From contig JAFZPN010000054.1 in the NCBI GenBank assembly GCA_017550315.1, positions 1 to 64,000 on the forward strand: a stretch of DNA of 64,000 nt. Direction: 5' to 3'. Below, piece after piece: positions 53,714 through 61,325 of the stretch; the first letter of the stretch is position 1; every line of letters starts with the position of its first letter. A program made the translations under genes and the position numbers. The notes under the pieces are model-generated. The model saw only the letters and a list, made by a program, of their open reading frames with translations. It was not told where the DNA came from and searched no databases. Origin of the DNA: Clostridia bacterium. Lineage in GTDB: Bacteria; Bacillota; Clostridia; Oscillospirales; CAG-272.

Positions 53714-53791
53714 AGATTATCCCTTCATTGAGTATAGACAATCGGGAACGCGTTTTGTTTCAGAAATCGGGAAAAAACTCCCCGAAAAATA

Positions 53792-53817
53792 TAAAAACCC
53801 GCAGAAGGCTCTGCGGG
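53792..53817 (-). terminator. Terminator of the HPr-like gene
   Basis: CCCGCAG (53798-53804) pairs with CTGCGGG (53811-53817); TTTTT and a further T-rich tract follow on the minus strand. Confidence 0.8.
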
Positions 53818-53845
53818 CGGTATGTTTGGATTTGGTTGGGGCCGT

Positions 53846-54079
53846 TCAGCGGATGTATTTTTCGAATTCAAAATAACAGTTGAAGTCGGCCTCGACAAAG
53901 ATTTCGTCCCACGAGACGCGGGCCATGGCGACACCGAGGACGCTCTTCGCGTTCAGGCGCCGGTTTCCGTTCACCAGCGTGACGGGGTAGGAACACTTCG
54001 TCGCGATACGGACGAATTCCAGCACGTCGGCACTGGTCACGAGTTCGATTTTGTAGCGGTACTTGTTGTTGCAGATCAT
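53846..54079 (-). CDS. HPr-like protein lacking the phosphorylatable histidine (Crh-like)
   Basis: This 77-residue protein has the HPr size and strand order. VTSADVLEFVRIATKCSYPVTLV corresponds to the region around His15, but the GLHARPA motif is absent and no His occurs in the protein. NAKSVLGVAMARV matches the Ser46 region (KSILGLM in HPr/Crh), so the regulatory serine is kept. It cannot act as a sugar-phosphotransferase carrier but might serve in catabolite regulation with CcpA and HPr kinase, as Crh does in Bacillus. AAGGAGG precedes the ATG. It is a single-gene transcription unit. Confidence 0.8.
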   Translation of the reverse strand: MICNNKYRYKIELVTSADVLEFVRIATKCSYPVTLVNGNRRLNAKSVLGVAMARVSWDEIFVEADFNCYFEFEKYIR

Positions 54080-54144
54080 AGCGATACCCTCCTTAGGGAA
54101 AAATCGGCGGCACGGAACGGGGCTTCTCCCTGCCGTCCGCTCCT

Positions 54145-54172
54145 ATTATAGTCCTTTTTTTCGCATTGTCAA
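54145..54172 (-). promoter_or_regulatory. Promoter of the HPr-like gene
   Basis: On the minus strand TTGACA (54172-54167), a 16-bp spacer and TATAAT (54150-54145). Confidence 0.7.
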
Positions 54173-54306
54173 GAGGGGCGCGCCAAGTTCTCCGTTTTGA
54201 CGGATTTGTCAACAGGTTCGGGCGCTCAATATGCTATTTTCACAACGAAAATGTGTGCGTTTTGTGCAATCAGCACATGTATGAAGGGCCTATCTTCGTC
54301 ACACGG

Positions 54307-55293
54307 TCAGGTACTCTCGATATGTGCCGGGAAGACGATGCCGCTCTGACGGCGGATCTCGTCCATGATCCGAAGGGTGAGGAGTGTGTTCTCCTGCCAC
54401 CTTCCGGGCAGCACTTCGCCCCGCACGGCGCGCACGAAATCGTCGACCTCGAAGCGCATATTGCTGCCGGCGCGGTCACAGAGAAGGATCTCCTCCTCTT
54501 CCCTGCGGCGCTTCAGCGAGACGGACTCCATCGTCGAGAGCTTGCCGAGCAGGACCGCGCCGTCCTCGCCCGTGATGACCGAGGGATTCGCGGACTCCGT
54601 GATCTTGGAGTAGACGATCTCCGCCTGCATCTCCGGATAGGTGAGGAAGACCGTTCCCATGCCCTCCATGCCGTTTTCGAGGATCACCGAGCGGGCGTAG
54701 ACGGATTCCGGCGCGCCGAAGAGCATCGCGCAGACATGGACCGCGTAGCACCCGATATCCATGAGCGCGGCGTTGCCGAGCGTCGGATTGAAGGCGTTGA
54801 GCACCTCGCCCTCGCGGAAGCGGTCATAGCGGGAGGAATACTGGCAGAAATCGAAGCACGCGCGGCGCACCGTCCCGATCCCCCCGATCGCCTCGCGCGC
54901 CGTCTCCACCGCCGGATCGTGGCCCGGGCGCATGGCTTCGAGCACGACGACCCCGTTCTGCGCCGCGGCGGAAGAAAGGATCTCCCACTGAGCCGCGTTG
55001 AGGCAGGCGGGCTTTTCGACGAGGACGTGCTTGTCGTGCCAGACCGCCATCATCGCCTGCGGATAGTGTAAAAAGTTCGGCGAGGCGATGTAGACGGCGT
55101 CGATGTCGGAGGAGAGGAAATCCTCCATGTCCGTGTAGACCGCGGGGATCCCGTGACGATGTGCAAATTCCGCGCCGCGCTCCTCCGTCCGGGAGTAGAC
55201 CGCCGCGAGGGCGATGCCGTCCGCCTCCTTCACCGTGTCACAGAGCCAATCCGAGACGAAATTCGTGCCGATCACGCCGAGGGTGATGTCCAT
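54307..55293 (-). CDS. Gfo/Idh/MocA-family oxidoreductase
   Basis: The start is ATG 55293 after GGAGG, giving 328 residues. The N-terminal Rossmann fold is clear (LGVIGTNFVSDWLCD, AAVYSRTEERGAEFA, AVYIASPNFLH) and VLVEKPACLN carries the family's EKP. The C-terminal sheet domain includes DIGCYAVHVCAMLFG. Such enzymes oxidise or reduce sugars, inositols or related polyols with NAD(P). It lies divergently from the glycyl-radical enzyme gene, with about 190 bp between the start codons. The exact substrate is not predictable. Confidence 0.9.
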   Translation of the reverse strand: MDITLGVIGTNFVSDWLCDTVKEADGIALAAVYSRTEERGAEFAHRHGIPAVYTDMEDFLSSDIDAVYIASPNFLHYPQAMMAVWHDKHVLVEKPACLNAAQWEILSSAAAQNGVVVLEAMRPGHDPAVETAREAIGGIGTVRRACFDFCQYSSRYDRFREGEVLNAFNPTLGNAALMDIGCYAVHVCAMLFGAPESVYARSVILENGMEGMGTVFLTYPEMQAEIVYSKITESANPSVITGEDGAVLLGKLSTMESVSLKRRREEEEILLCDRAGSNMRFEVDDFVRAVRGEVLPGRWQENTLLTLRIMDEIRRQSGIVFPAHIEST

Positions 55294-55350
55294 ATCCCAT
55301 CCTCCGTTTGAAAATTCATATTTTATCCGCAGTTCGTTCAGTTTGTCTTC

Positions 55351-55379
55351 TTGCACGGGACCGGGTTTTATGTTATCCT
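55351..55379 (+). promoter_or_regulatory. Probable promoter of the glycyl-radical enzyme gene
   Basis: TTGCAC (55351-55356), 17 bp, TATCCT (55374-55379), about 105 bp before the start codon. Confidence 0.55.
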
Positions 55380-55484
55380 ATGCATGAAAACCTCTGTCAT
55401 CAGAATACAACAACCGCGCGGGCTTGTCAAGGGTTTTGCGGAAATTTCCGCTCCGTGCCCGCGCAGAACCGAAAGAGGCGCCGT

Positions 55485-57473
55485 ATGAACGAAGAACTGT
55501 ACAGAATCATCACCTCCCACGAGCACCGCGCGCTCCGCGGACCTGCCTTGCCGGACCTTTCGGCAGAATATGCGGCCGAGGGTCTCTCTCCCCGCGCGCG
55601 GATGTCGGACCGCTTCGTCCGCCTGATGGACGCGGAGACGCCGCACATCCTCCCGGGGCAGAAGATCGTCTTCCTCCGCACGGTTCCGAAGCCGTATGAC
55701 TGCTTCACCGAGGCGGAGTGGGCCGAGATCCAATCGAAGCACTTCATCCATGAACTCGGATACATCTCGAACATCTGCCCGGATCACGGCTTCCTCCTCA
55801 AAATCGGGCTGGAAGCTGCGAAGGATTTCGCGGATGAGTACGGGCGGGCGGACATCGACGCGCTCCTGCGTCTGGTGGAGAGGTACCGCGCGCTCGCCGT
55901 CAAAGAGGGCCGGGACGACGTCGCCGAAGTCCTCGCGAAGGTCCCCGCCAAACCTGCCGAGACCTTCCGGGAAGCCTTACAGTTCTTCCGCATCGTCCAC
56001 TTCGCGCTCTGGGCCGAGGGGAATTATCACAACACCGTCGGGCGGTTCGACAAGTGGATGATGCCCTATCTGCGGCACGATCTCGACGCCGGGATCCTCG
56101 ATGAGGACGAGGCATACGAGCTGCTGCTCGACTTCTTCCTCTCCTTCAACATCGACTCCGATCTCTACAACGGCATCCAGCAGGGCGACAACGGGCAGTC
56201 CATGATGCTCGGCGGCGACGACGGCGCGGGCGGACGGATCTGGAACGACCTCACCGAGCTGTGCCTCCGCGCTTCGGGAGAGCTCAAGCTGATCGACCCG
56301 AAGATCAATCTGCGCATATCAAAGAAGACGCCGCTCTCCATCTATGAAGAGGGGACGAAGCTCACGAAGGTCGGGCTCGGCTTTCCGCAGTACTCGAACG
56401 ACGACACCGTGATCCCCGCGCTCGTGAAGCTCGGATACGATCCGGCGGACGCGGCGGACTACACCGTGGCAGCGTGCTGGGAATTCATCATCCCGGGCAA
56501 GGGCATGGAGATCGCGAACATCGGCGCGATGAGTTATCCGCTTGCTGTCGACCGTGCGTTCCACACTTCCCTGCTTTCTGCCGAAACCTTTGACGATTTC
56601 GCCGCCGCCGTGAAGCGCGAGATCCGCGCCCAGGCCGAGGAGATCATGGCGAAGGTGCACGACCTCTGGTTCGTCCCGTCCCCCTTCCTCGATCTGCTCT
56701 ACGGCGGGCGGGATATTTCACAGGGAAACAAATACAACAATTTCGGCATCCACGGGACGGGCATCTCCTGTGCCGCCGATTCGCTCGCGGCGATCAAGAA
56801 ATATGTCTATGACGAGAAGGCCGTCTCGAAGGAAGATTATCTCGCCGCCGTCGACGCGGACTTTGCCGGATACGACGAACTTCTCCACCGGCTGCGCTAC
56901 GAGTCCCCGAAGGTCGGATGCGGAAACGAGGAGGCGGACCGCTTGCTCGTCTGGCTGACGGAGGCCTTCCACGACGCTCTCGACGGACGGCGGAACGAAC
57001 GCGGCGGGATCTGGCGCGCGGGGACGGGATCGGCGATGTTCTATCTCTGGCACGCGGCCGAGATCGGGGCCTCCCCGGACGGACGGCGGAAGAACGAGCC
57101 CTTCGCGGCGAACTACTCGCCCTCCCTGTTCGCAAAGATCGACAATCCGCTGGGGATCGTAAAGAGCTTCACCGCGCCGGATCTGACGAAGGTCTGCAAC
57201 GGCGGCCCGCTGACGCTCGAATTCGATTCCGGGATCTTCGCGGAGGAGGAAAACTGCTCGAAGGTCGCCGCGCTCGTGCGGTATTTCGTGCAGTCCGGCG
57301 GTCATCAATTGCAGCTCAACGCCGTCAGCCGTGAAGCCCTCCTCGACGCGCAGGCACATCCGGAGAAATACGGACGGCTCATCGTGCGGATCTGGGGATG
57401 GAGCGCGTATTTCGTGGAGCTGGATAAGGGTTTCCAGGATCACGTCATCCGGCGGCAGGAGTACCGCATGTGA
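55485..57473 (+). CDS. Glycyl-radical enzyme of unassigned subtype
   Basis: I start this 662-residue protein at ATG 55485 after GAAAGAGG. It is pyruvate-formate-lyase-like. The active-site Cys is in AACWEFIIPG (Cys331) with Glu two residues later (Glu333), the CxE arrangement of glycyl-radical dehydratases and other eliminases. The radical Gly is in VRIWGWSAYFVEL (Gly638), 25 residues from the C-terminus; the usual GY is GW here. It is shorter than typical diol dehydratases (about 790 residues). No radical-SAM activating enzyme or microcompartment gene is nearby, so activation must be in trans. The substrate is unknown; a sugar-acid or diol is plausible beside the Gfo/Idh enzyme. Confidence 0.88.
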   Translation: MNEELYRIITSHEHRALRGPALPDLSAEYAAEGLSPRARMSDRFVRLMDAETPHILPGQKIVFLRTVPKPYDCFTEAEWAEIQSKHFIHELGYISNICPDHGFLLKIGLEAAKDFADEYGRADIDALLRLVERYRALAVKEGRDDVAEVLAKVPAKPAETFREALQFFRIVHFALWAEGNYHNTVGRFDKWMMPYLRHDLDAGILDEDEAYELLLDFFLSFNIDSDLYNGIQQGDNGQSMMLGGDDGAGGRIWNDLTELCLRASGELKLIDPKINLRISKKTPLSIYEEGTKLTKVGLGFPQYSNDDTVIPALVKLGYDPADAADYTVAACWEFIIPGKGMEIANIGAMSYPLAVDRAFHTSLLSAETFDDFAAAVKREIRAQAEEIMAKVHDLWFVPSPFLDLLYGGRDISQGNKYNNFGIHGTGISCAADSLAAIKKYVYDEKAVSKEDYLAAVDADFAGYDELLHRLRYESPKVGCGNEEADRLLVWLTEAFHDALDGRRNERGGIWRAGTGSAMFYLWHAAEIGASPDGRRKNEPFAANYSPSLFAKIDNPLGIVKSFTAPDLTKVCNGGPLTLEFDSGIFAEEENCSKVAALVRYFVQSGGHQLQLNAVSREALLDAQAHPEKYGRLIVRIWGWSAYFVELDKGFQDHVIRRQEYRM

Positions 57474-57493
57474 CAACACAACCGAATACGCGA

Positions 57494-57521
57494 AAAGAGG
57501 CTGCCCGTCGACAGCCTCTTT
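57494..57521. terminator. Bidirectional terminator between the glycyl-radical enzyme and rubrerythrin genes
   Basis: A perfect 10-bp stem, AAAGAGGCTG (57494-57503) with CAGCCTCTTT (57512-57521), lies between convergent genes. Confidence 0.85.
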
Positions 57522-57540
57522 GCTAATTGCTTGGTAGGGA

Positions 57541-58209
57541 TCAATAATTCTCGGCGTTGACCTCGAAGTATGCCTGCGGATGCGCGCAGACGGGGCAGAT
57601 CTCGGGAGCCGTCGTACCGACAACGATGTGGCCGCAGTTCCGGCATTCCCAGACCTTGACGGAGCTCTTCTTGAACACTTCCTGCGCTTCGACGTTCTTG
57701 AGCAGCGCGCGGTACCGCTCTTCGTGGTGCTTCTCGATCGCCGCGACGCCGCGGAATTTCGCCGCGAGTTCCGGGAATCCTTCGGCCTCCGCGGTCTTCG
57801 CGAAGCCTTCGTACATGTCGGTCCACTCGAAGTTCTCACCGTCCGCCGCTGCCGCGAGGTTCTCCGCGGTCGAGCCGATGCCGTTCAGTTCCTTGAACCA
57901 GAGCTTGGCGTGTTCCTTTTCGTTCTCCGCCGACTTGAGGACCAGCGCGGAGATTTGCTCAAAGCCTTCCTTCTTCGCCGCGGATGCGAAATAGGTGTAC
58001 TTGTTGCGTGCCTGGGACTCACCGGCAAACGCCGCTTCGAGGTTCTTCTCCGTCTGGGTGCCTGCGTAGGGATTCTTCTTCGCGGCCGGGGCTTCTTCGA
58101 CGATCTCCTCGAGCATGTCGCCGTCGACGCCGCACACGGGGCAGACCGCCGTCTCGATGCTCTCCGCTTCAAAGATCTCGCCGCAGACCGTGCATTTGAA
58201 TTTCTTCAT
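57541..58209 (-). CDS. Rubrerythrin with rubredoxin-like domains at both ends
   Basis: The start is ATG 58209 ([10 protein letters not shown]), giving 222 residues. An N-terminal rubredoxin-like iron site (CTVCG...CPVCG, residues ~6-25) is followed by a linker, a ferritin-like di-iron domain and a C-terminal rubredoxin (CRNCG...CPVC). Di-iron ligands include the Glu residues in [21 protein letters not shown] and IEKHHEERY. Rubrerythrins reduce hydrogen peroxide in anaerobes. The extra N-terminal iron domain differs from classical rubrerythrin. It is a single-gene unit with its own promoter at 58277-58305. Confidence 0.94.
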   Translation of the reverse strand: MKKFKCTVCGEIFEAESIETAVCPVCGVDGDMLEEIVEEAPAAKKNPYAGTQTEKNLEAAFAGESQARNKYTYFASAAKKEGFEQISALVLKSAENEKEHAKLWFKELNGIGSTAENLAAAADGENFEWTDMYEGFAKTAEAEGFPELAAKFRGVAAIEKHHEERYRALLKNVEAQEVFKKSSVKVWECRNCGHIVVGTTAPEICPVCAHPQAYFEVNAENY

Positions 58210-58276
58210 GGTTGTATTCTCCTTTGAGTGATTTGATTTCCGTTTGTTCCGGAGCATGCGCCCCGGCTCTGTTTTG

Positions 58277-58305
58277 ATTATACCATAATTTCGCGGTCCA
58301 TGCAA
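58277..58305 (-). promoter_or_regulatory. Promoter of the rubrerythrin gene
   Basis: On the minus strand TTGCAT (58305-58300), 17 bp, TGG-TATAAT (58282-58277). No PerR box was recognised. Confidence 0.78.
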
Positions 58306-58393
58306 GAGCAATCGGACGGATTTCGTGAAGTTTTCAAAGAACTATGAAAAAATGTCGAGTCGGTTTTGATTCTGTGAGCTTGATGAGGAAAAA

Positions 58394-58448
58394 GTTCACC
58401 GACCGTTCACGAAAAACCGTCTTCCCTGCCATATCCAGGGACTATAAT
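58394..58448 (+). promoter_or_regulatory. Weak promoter with two direct repeats upstream of the 58499 lipoprotein
   Basis: TATAAT at 58443-58448 has no good -35. Two copies of GTTCAC (58394-58399 and 58405-58410) start 11 bp apart, one helical turn, just upstream of the -35 position. This is the layout expected for an activator site, but no regulator is assigned. Confidence 0.45.
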
Positions 58449-58498
58449 GAATTCGTTAGCAACGGAACATCCATCCAAACGACAGAAAGGACAGAATC

Positions 58499-59986
58499 AT
58501 GCTGAAAAAATGGCTTTGCCTGATGCTGGCCGCGCTGCTTCTCTTCGCCTCCTGCGCGAGCGGGGACAAACCCGGCGACAGCGGTCAGACCACCGGCGGC
58601 ACCGAACAGAACACCCCGGCGGACGGCGGTGAAGACGCGGTCCCCGAGACCGAAGCCCCGGAGACCGAAGATCCCGCGACGATCTTTGACCTCGAGGTGA
58701 AGAACTTCGACGGCAAGACGGTCGGCATTCTCGGCACCAACTGGTACAACATCGCGTCCAACTGGACCTCTCCCGAGCTCAAGGTCACCGAGCTCACCGG
58801 CGAGGCGATGAACGACGCGGTGTACACGCGCAACCTGAACATGGAATCGAAGTACAACATCTCCTTCAATGTGGTGGACGGCGGCGCGTACCTCGACGGA
58901 ACGATCAAGAACGACTATCTCGCCGGGACCGCGACCTATGACATCGCCTTCCCGCGCATCTCCGAGATGAACAACGTGGCGCAGGACGGTCTGGTGTTCG
59001 ACATGAACAAGATCGACAGCCTCGACCTCTCGAAGACCTGGTGGAGCCAGTTCGCGCGCGAGTCCCTGACGATCCACGACGCGATCTTCTTCATCTCCGG
59101 CGACATGAACTTCATGGACAAGTGGACCGCGGTCTGCATGTTCGTCAACAAGAACGTCGCGGCGGGCTACAATTTCACGGCGGATGAGCTCTACGACCTC
59201 GTCGACGCGGGCAAGTGGACCATCGACAAGTTCTCCGAATACACCAACGCCGTGACGAACGATTCGAGCGGCGACGGCAATCTCGACCAGAAGGACACCT
59301 GGGGCTGCACGGCGAACGCCTCCTATCTCGGCAACTTCCTGCACGCATGGGCCGATCCCTACACCAAGGTCGTCGACAAGGAGCTCGTCTTCAACCTCGA
59401 CAACGAATTCACCTATGCCGCGATCGACCGGATCATCGACGTCATGAACAACAACGTCATCTTCGCGGGCAGCTGGGATGTGGCGGAACCCGTCTTCACC
59501 GCGGGCCGCGCGCTCTTCTTCATCGAAGTCACGCAGAAGCTGGCGAACTTCCGTACCCTCGAATACGACTTCGGCGTCCTGCCGATGGTGAAGTACGACG
59601 AGGCGCAGGAGGATTACCGCACCACCTGCGCGACCCTCGCCCAGATGGTATGCATCCCGAAGACCACGTCCGACAAGGAATTCGCGGGCTACATCCTGCA
59701 GGCCATGGGCTATGAATCCAGCCTGACCATCGCGCCGGCCTACATCGAAAACGCCCTCGAATCCAAGTTCGCCCGCGACGAGCGCACCGCCGACATGCTC
59801 GGCTACATCTTCCGCGGCATGGACTATGACATCGGCTATCAGAACGGTATGGGCGGCGTGAGCGGACAGGTCGACAACATGATCTCCTCCCGCGAGAACA
59901 CCGCGGCCTCCAAGTTCGCGGCTGTCGCCAAGGTCATGTCCAAATCCCTCGAAAAGGTCAACGCGGCCTACGCAAACGCGGAATAA
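58499..59986 (+). CDS. Extracellular solute-binding lipoprotein
   Basis: This 495-residue protein has a lipoprotein signal with lipobox LFASC, an acidic Gly/Thr/Glu-rich linker to ~residue 60, and a solute-binding domain. Landmarks are FDGKTVGILGTNWYN, a YDLVDAGKWTIDKFSEYTNAV helix, an EF-hand-like DSSGDGNLDQKDTWG near residue 260 and TWWSQFARESLTI. It shares layout and the calcium-loop-like insert with the binding protein at 2698. AAAGGA precedes the ATG. It is monocistronic, followed by a terminator. The sugar bound is unknown and no permease is adjacent. Confidence 0.87.
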   Translation: MLKKWLCLMLAALLLFASCASGDKPGDSGQTTGGTEQNTPADGGEDAVPETEAPETEDPATIFDLEVKNFDGKTVGILGTNWYNIASNWTSPELKVTELTGEAMNDAVYTRNLNMESKYNISFNVVDGGAYLDGTIKNDYLAGTATYDIAFPRISEMNNVAQDGLVFDMNKIDSLDLSKTWWSQFARESLTIHDAIFFISGDMNFMDKWTAVCMFVNKNVAAGYNFTADELYDLVDAGKWTIDKFSEYTNAVTNDSSGDGNLDQKDTWGCTANASYLGNFLHAWADPYTKVVDKELVFNLDNEFTYAAIDRIIDVMNNNVIFAGSWDVAEPVFTAGRALFFIEVTQKLANFRTLEYDFGVLPMVKYDEAQEDYRTTCATLAQMVCIPKTTSDKEFAGYILQAMGYESSLTIAPAYIENALESKFARDERTADMLGYIFRGMDYDIGYQNGMGGVSGQVDNMISSRENTAASKFAAVAKVMSKSLEKVNAAYANAE

Positions 59987-60009
59987 GATCCCGATTCTCT
60001 CCCATAAGG

Positions 60010-60039
60010 CTGCCGTATAAAACGCGGCAGTCTTTTTTT
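60010..60039 (+). terminator. Terminator after the 58499 lipoprotein
   Basis: CTGCCG (60010-60015) pairs with CGGCAG (60025-60030), followed by TCTTTTTTT. Confidence 0.87.
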
Positions 60040-60049
60040 GCGCTCCCTC

Positions 60050-60078
60050 TTGCTTTTTCAGCGGCGATGTGATAGAAT
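60050..60078 (+). promoter_or_regulatory. Promoter of the ZIP transporter transcript
   Basis: TTGCTT (60050-60055), 17 bp, TGA-TAGAAT (60073-60078). Confidence 0.65.
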
Positions 60079-60081
60079 AGT

Positions 60082-60200
60082 ACCGGGAAAGTAAGCGTCC
60101 GCTAACCGCAAACGGAGACGCGCACGCTTTCCCGTTTGACGCATACCATGAAAGATGAGCGGGATACGCTCGGCTCCGGCAGCAAGAGAGCGCCGGAGGA
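60082..60200 (+). ncRNA. Structured leader RNA of the ZIP gene (riboswitch candidate)
   Basis: Between promoter and start codon lie about 205 bases without a supported gene. CGGGAAAG (60082-60089) pairs with CTTTCCCG (60128-60135) around an inner GCGTC/GACGC stem; CTCCGGC (60174-60180) pairs with GCCGGAG (60192-60198) 90 bases before the start. A metal-responsive leader would suit a metal transporter, but I cannot match it to a named riboswitch family. Confidence 0.4.
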
Positions 60201-60290
60201 TGTGCCGTGGCGGAGGGAGGACATGTAAATGAAGACAAGAATCACAACCCGGGCCCACGTGTCCGGAACGATACGGGAGGAGGGATCGGA

Positions 60291-61073
60291 ATGCTCGGTC
60301 AGGTGACGCTCGGCGTGCTGATTCCCTTCCTCGGCACCTCGCTCGGCGCGGCATGCGTGTTTTTCATGGGAGGAAGAATGAAGGAACGTCTCAGCCGCGC
60401 GCTGACGGGATTTGCCGCCGGGATCATGGTTTCGGCGTCGTTTTTCAGCTTGATCGTGCCCGCGCTGGAGCTGACGGAATCGTCGGGGCGGCTCTTGTTT
60501 CTGCCGGCTGCCGTCGGATTTCTCATCGGGATGCTGTTCCTGCTGGTCCTCGACGCAGCGGTACCCCACATGCACATGGAGGGGACGGAGGAAGGCAAGG
60601 GCGGCAGCGGACTGAAGCGGACCACCAAACTCGTGCTCGCCGTGACCCTGCACAATCTGCCGGAGGGCATGGCGGTCGGCGTGGTATACGCGGGCTGGCT
60701 CTGGGGCAACGAGAAGATCACGGTCATGGGTGCCTTGGCGCTCTCGCTCGGGATCGCGCTGCAGAACTTCCCGGAGGGGGCAATCGTGTCGATGCCGCTC
60801 TGCGCGGAGGGGATGCCGAAGGGGAAAACCTTCCTCATGGGCGTGCTCTCCGGCATCGTGGAGCCGATCGGCGCCTTTGTCACGATCCTCGCGGCGGGGG
60901 TCCTGCTCCCGGTCCTGCCGTATCTGTTGAGCTTTGCGGCGGGCGCGATGATCTACGTCGTGATCGAGGAACTGATCCCGGAGATGTCGGAGGGCGAGCA
61001 CTCGAACATCGGAACGGTGTGCTTTGCCGTAGGCTTTGTGATGATGCTGGCGCTCGACGTCGCGCTCGGATGA
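60291..61073 (+). CDS. ZIP-family metal transporter (GufA-like)
   Basis: The start is ATG 60291 after GGGAGGAGGG, giving 260 residues with eight membrane helices. The metal-site segments are TLHNLPEGMAVG in helix 4 and ALQNFPEGAIVS in helix 5, characteristic of the GufA/ZIPB branch. A short Gly/Lys-rich cytoplasmic loop with PHMHMEGTEEGKGG near residue 110 could gate or bind metal. ZIP proteins move zinc, iron or related divalent cations into the cytoplasm. It is preceded by a structured leader and followed by a small membrane-protein gene. Confidence 0.92.
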   Translation: MLGQVTLGVLIPFLGTSLGAACVFFMGGRMKERLSRALTGFAAGIMVSASFFSLIVPALELTESSGRLLFLPAAVGFLIGMLFLLVLDAAVPHMHMEGTEEGKGGSGLKRTTKLVLAVTLHNLPEGMAVGVVYAGWLWGNEKITVMGALALSLGIALQNFPEGAIVSMPLCAEGMPKGKTFLMGVLSGIVEPIGAFVTILAAGVLLPVLPYLLSFAAGAMIYVVIEELIPEMSEGEHSNIGTVCFAVGFVMMLALDVALG

Positions 61074-61105
61074 CGGGGAAATTCCGTGCGGAACAGAATA
61101 AAACG

Positions 61106-61149
61106 CCTCCGGCGCGCGCATACTAACACGGGAATGCACATGCCGGAGG
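61106..61149 (+). promoter_or_regulatory. Hairpin sequestering the ribosome binding site of the 61157 gene
   Basis: CCTCCGGC (61106-61113) is fully complementary to GCCGGAGG (61142-61149), which contains the GGAGG site of the next gene. Folding would hide that site; the stem is too T-poor downstream to be a good terminator. Confidence 0.6.
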
Positions 61150-61156
61150 TTTATTG

Positions 61157-61297
61157 ATGGAATGGATCCTGTTTTTTGCCGGGATGCTCGTGGGCGGGGT
61201 GCTCGGCGTGTTTCTCATGTGTCTCTGCGTTCTTGCCGGGGAGGAAATGCGCCGGGAGGAACACCGGGACTTCTATGACGATCGGAAAGCGCGGTGA
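61157..61297 (+). CDS. Small membrane protein, DUF3789-like (46 residues)
   Basis: This gene has GGAGG seven bases before ATG 61157 and ends at TGA 61295-61297. The product has one membrane helix (ILFFAGMLVGGVLGVFLMCL) with the GxxxGVxxMCL pattern of short DUF3789-type proteins of Bacillota, and a charged C-terminal tail rich in Glu, Arg and Asp. Function is unknown. It lies 83 bp after the ZIP gene. Its stop codon forms part of the loop of the terminator, and its ribosome binding site is in a hairpin, so expression may be tightly limited. Confidence 0.75.
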   Translation: MEWILFFAGMLVGGVLGVFLMCLCVLAGEEMRREEHRDFYDDRKAR

Positions 61298-61313
61298 CGA
61301 TCCGCGCTTTTTT
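61286..61313 (+). terminator. Terminator overlapping the end of the small membrane-protein gene
   Basis: AAAGCGCGG (61286-61294) pairs perfectly with CCGCGCTTT (61302-61310) and TTTTTT follows; the stop codon TGA opens the loop. Confidence 0.88.
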
Positions 61314-61325
61314 GGTTCCGGGCGA

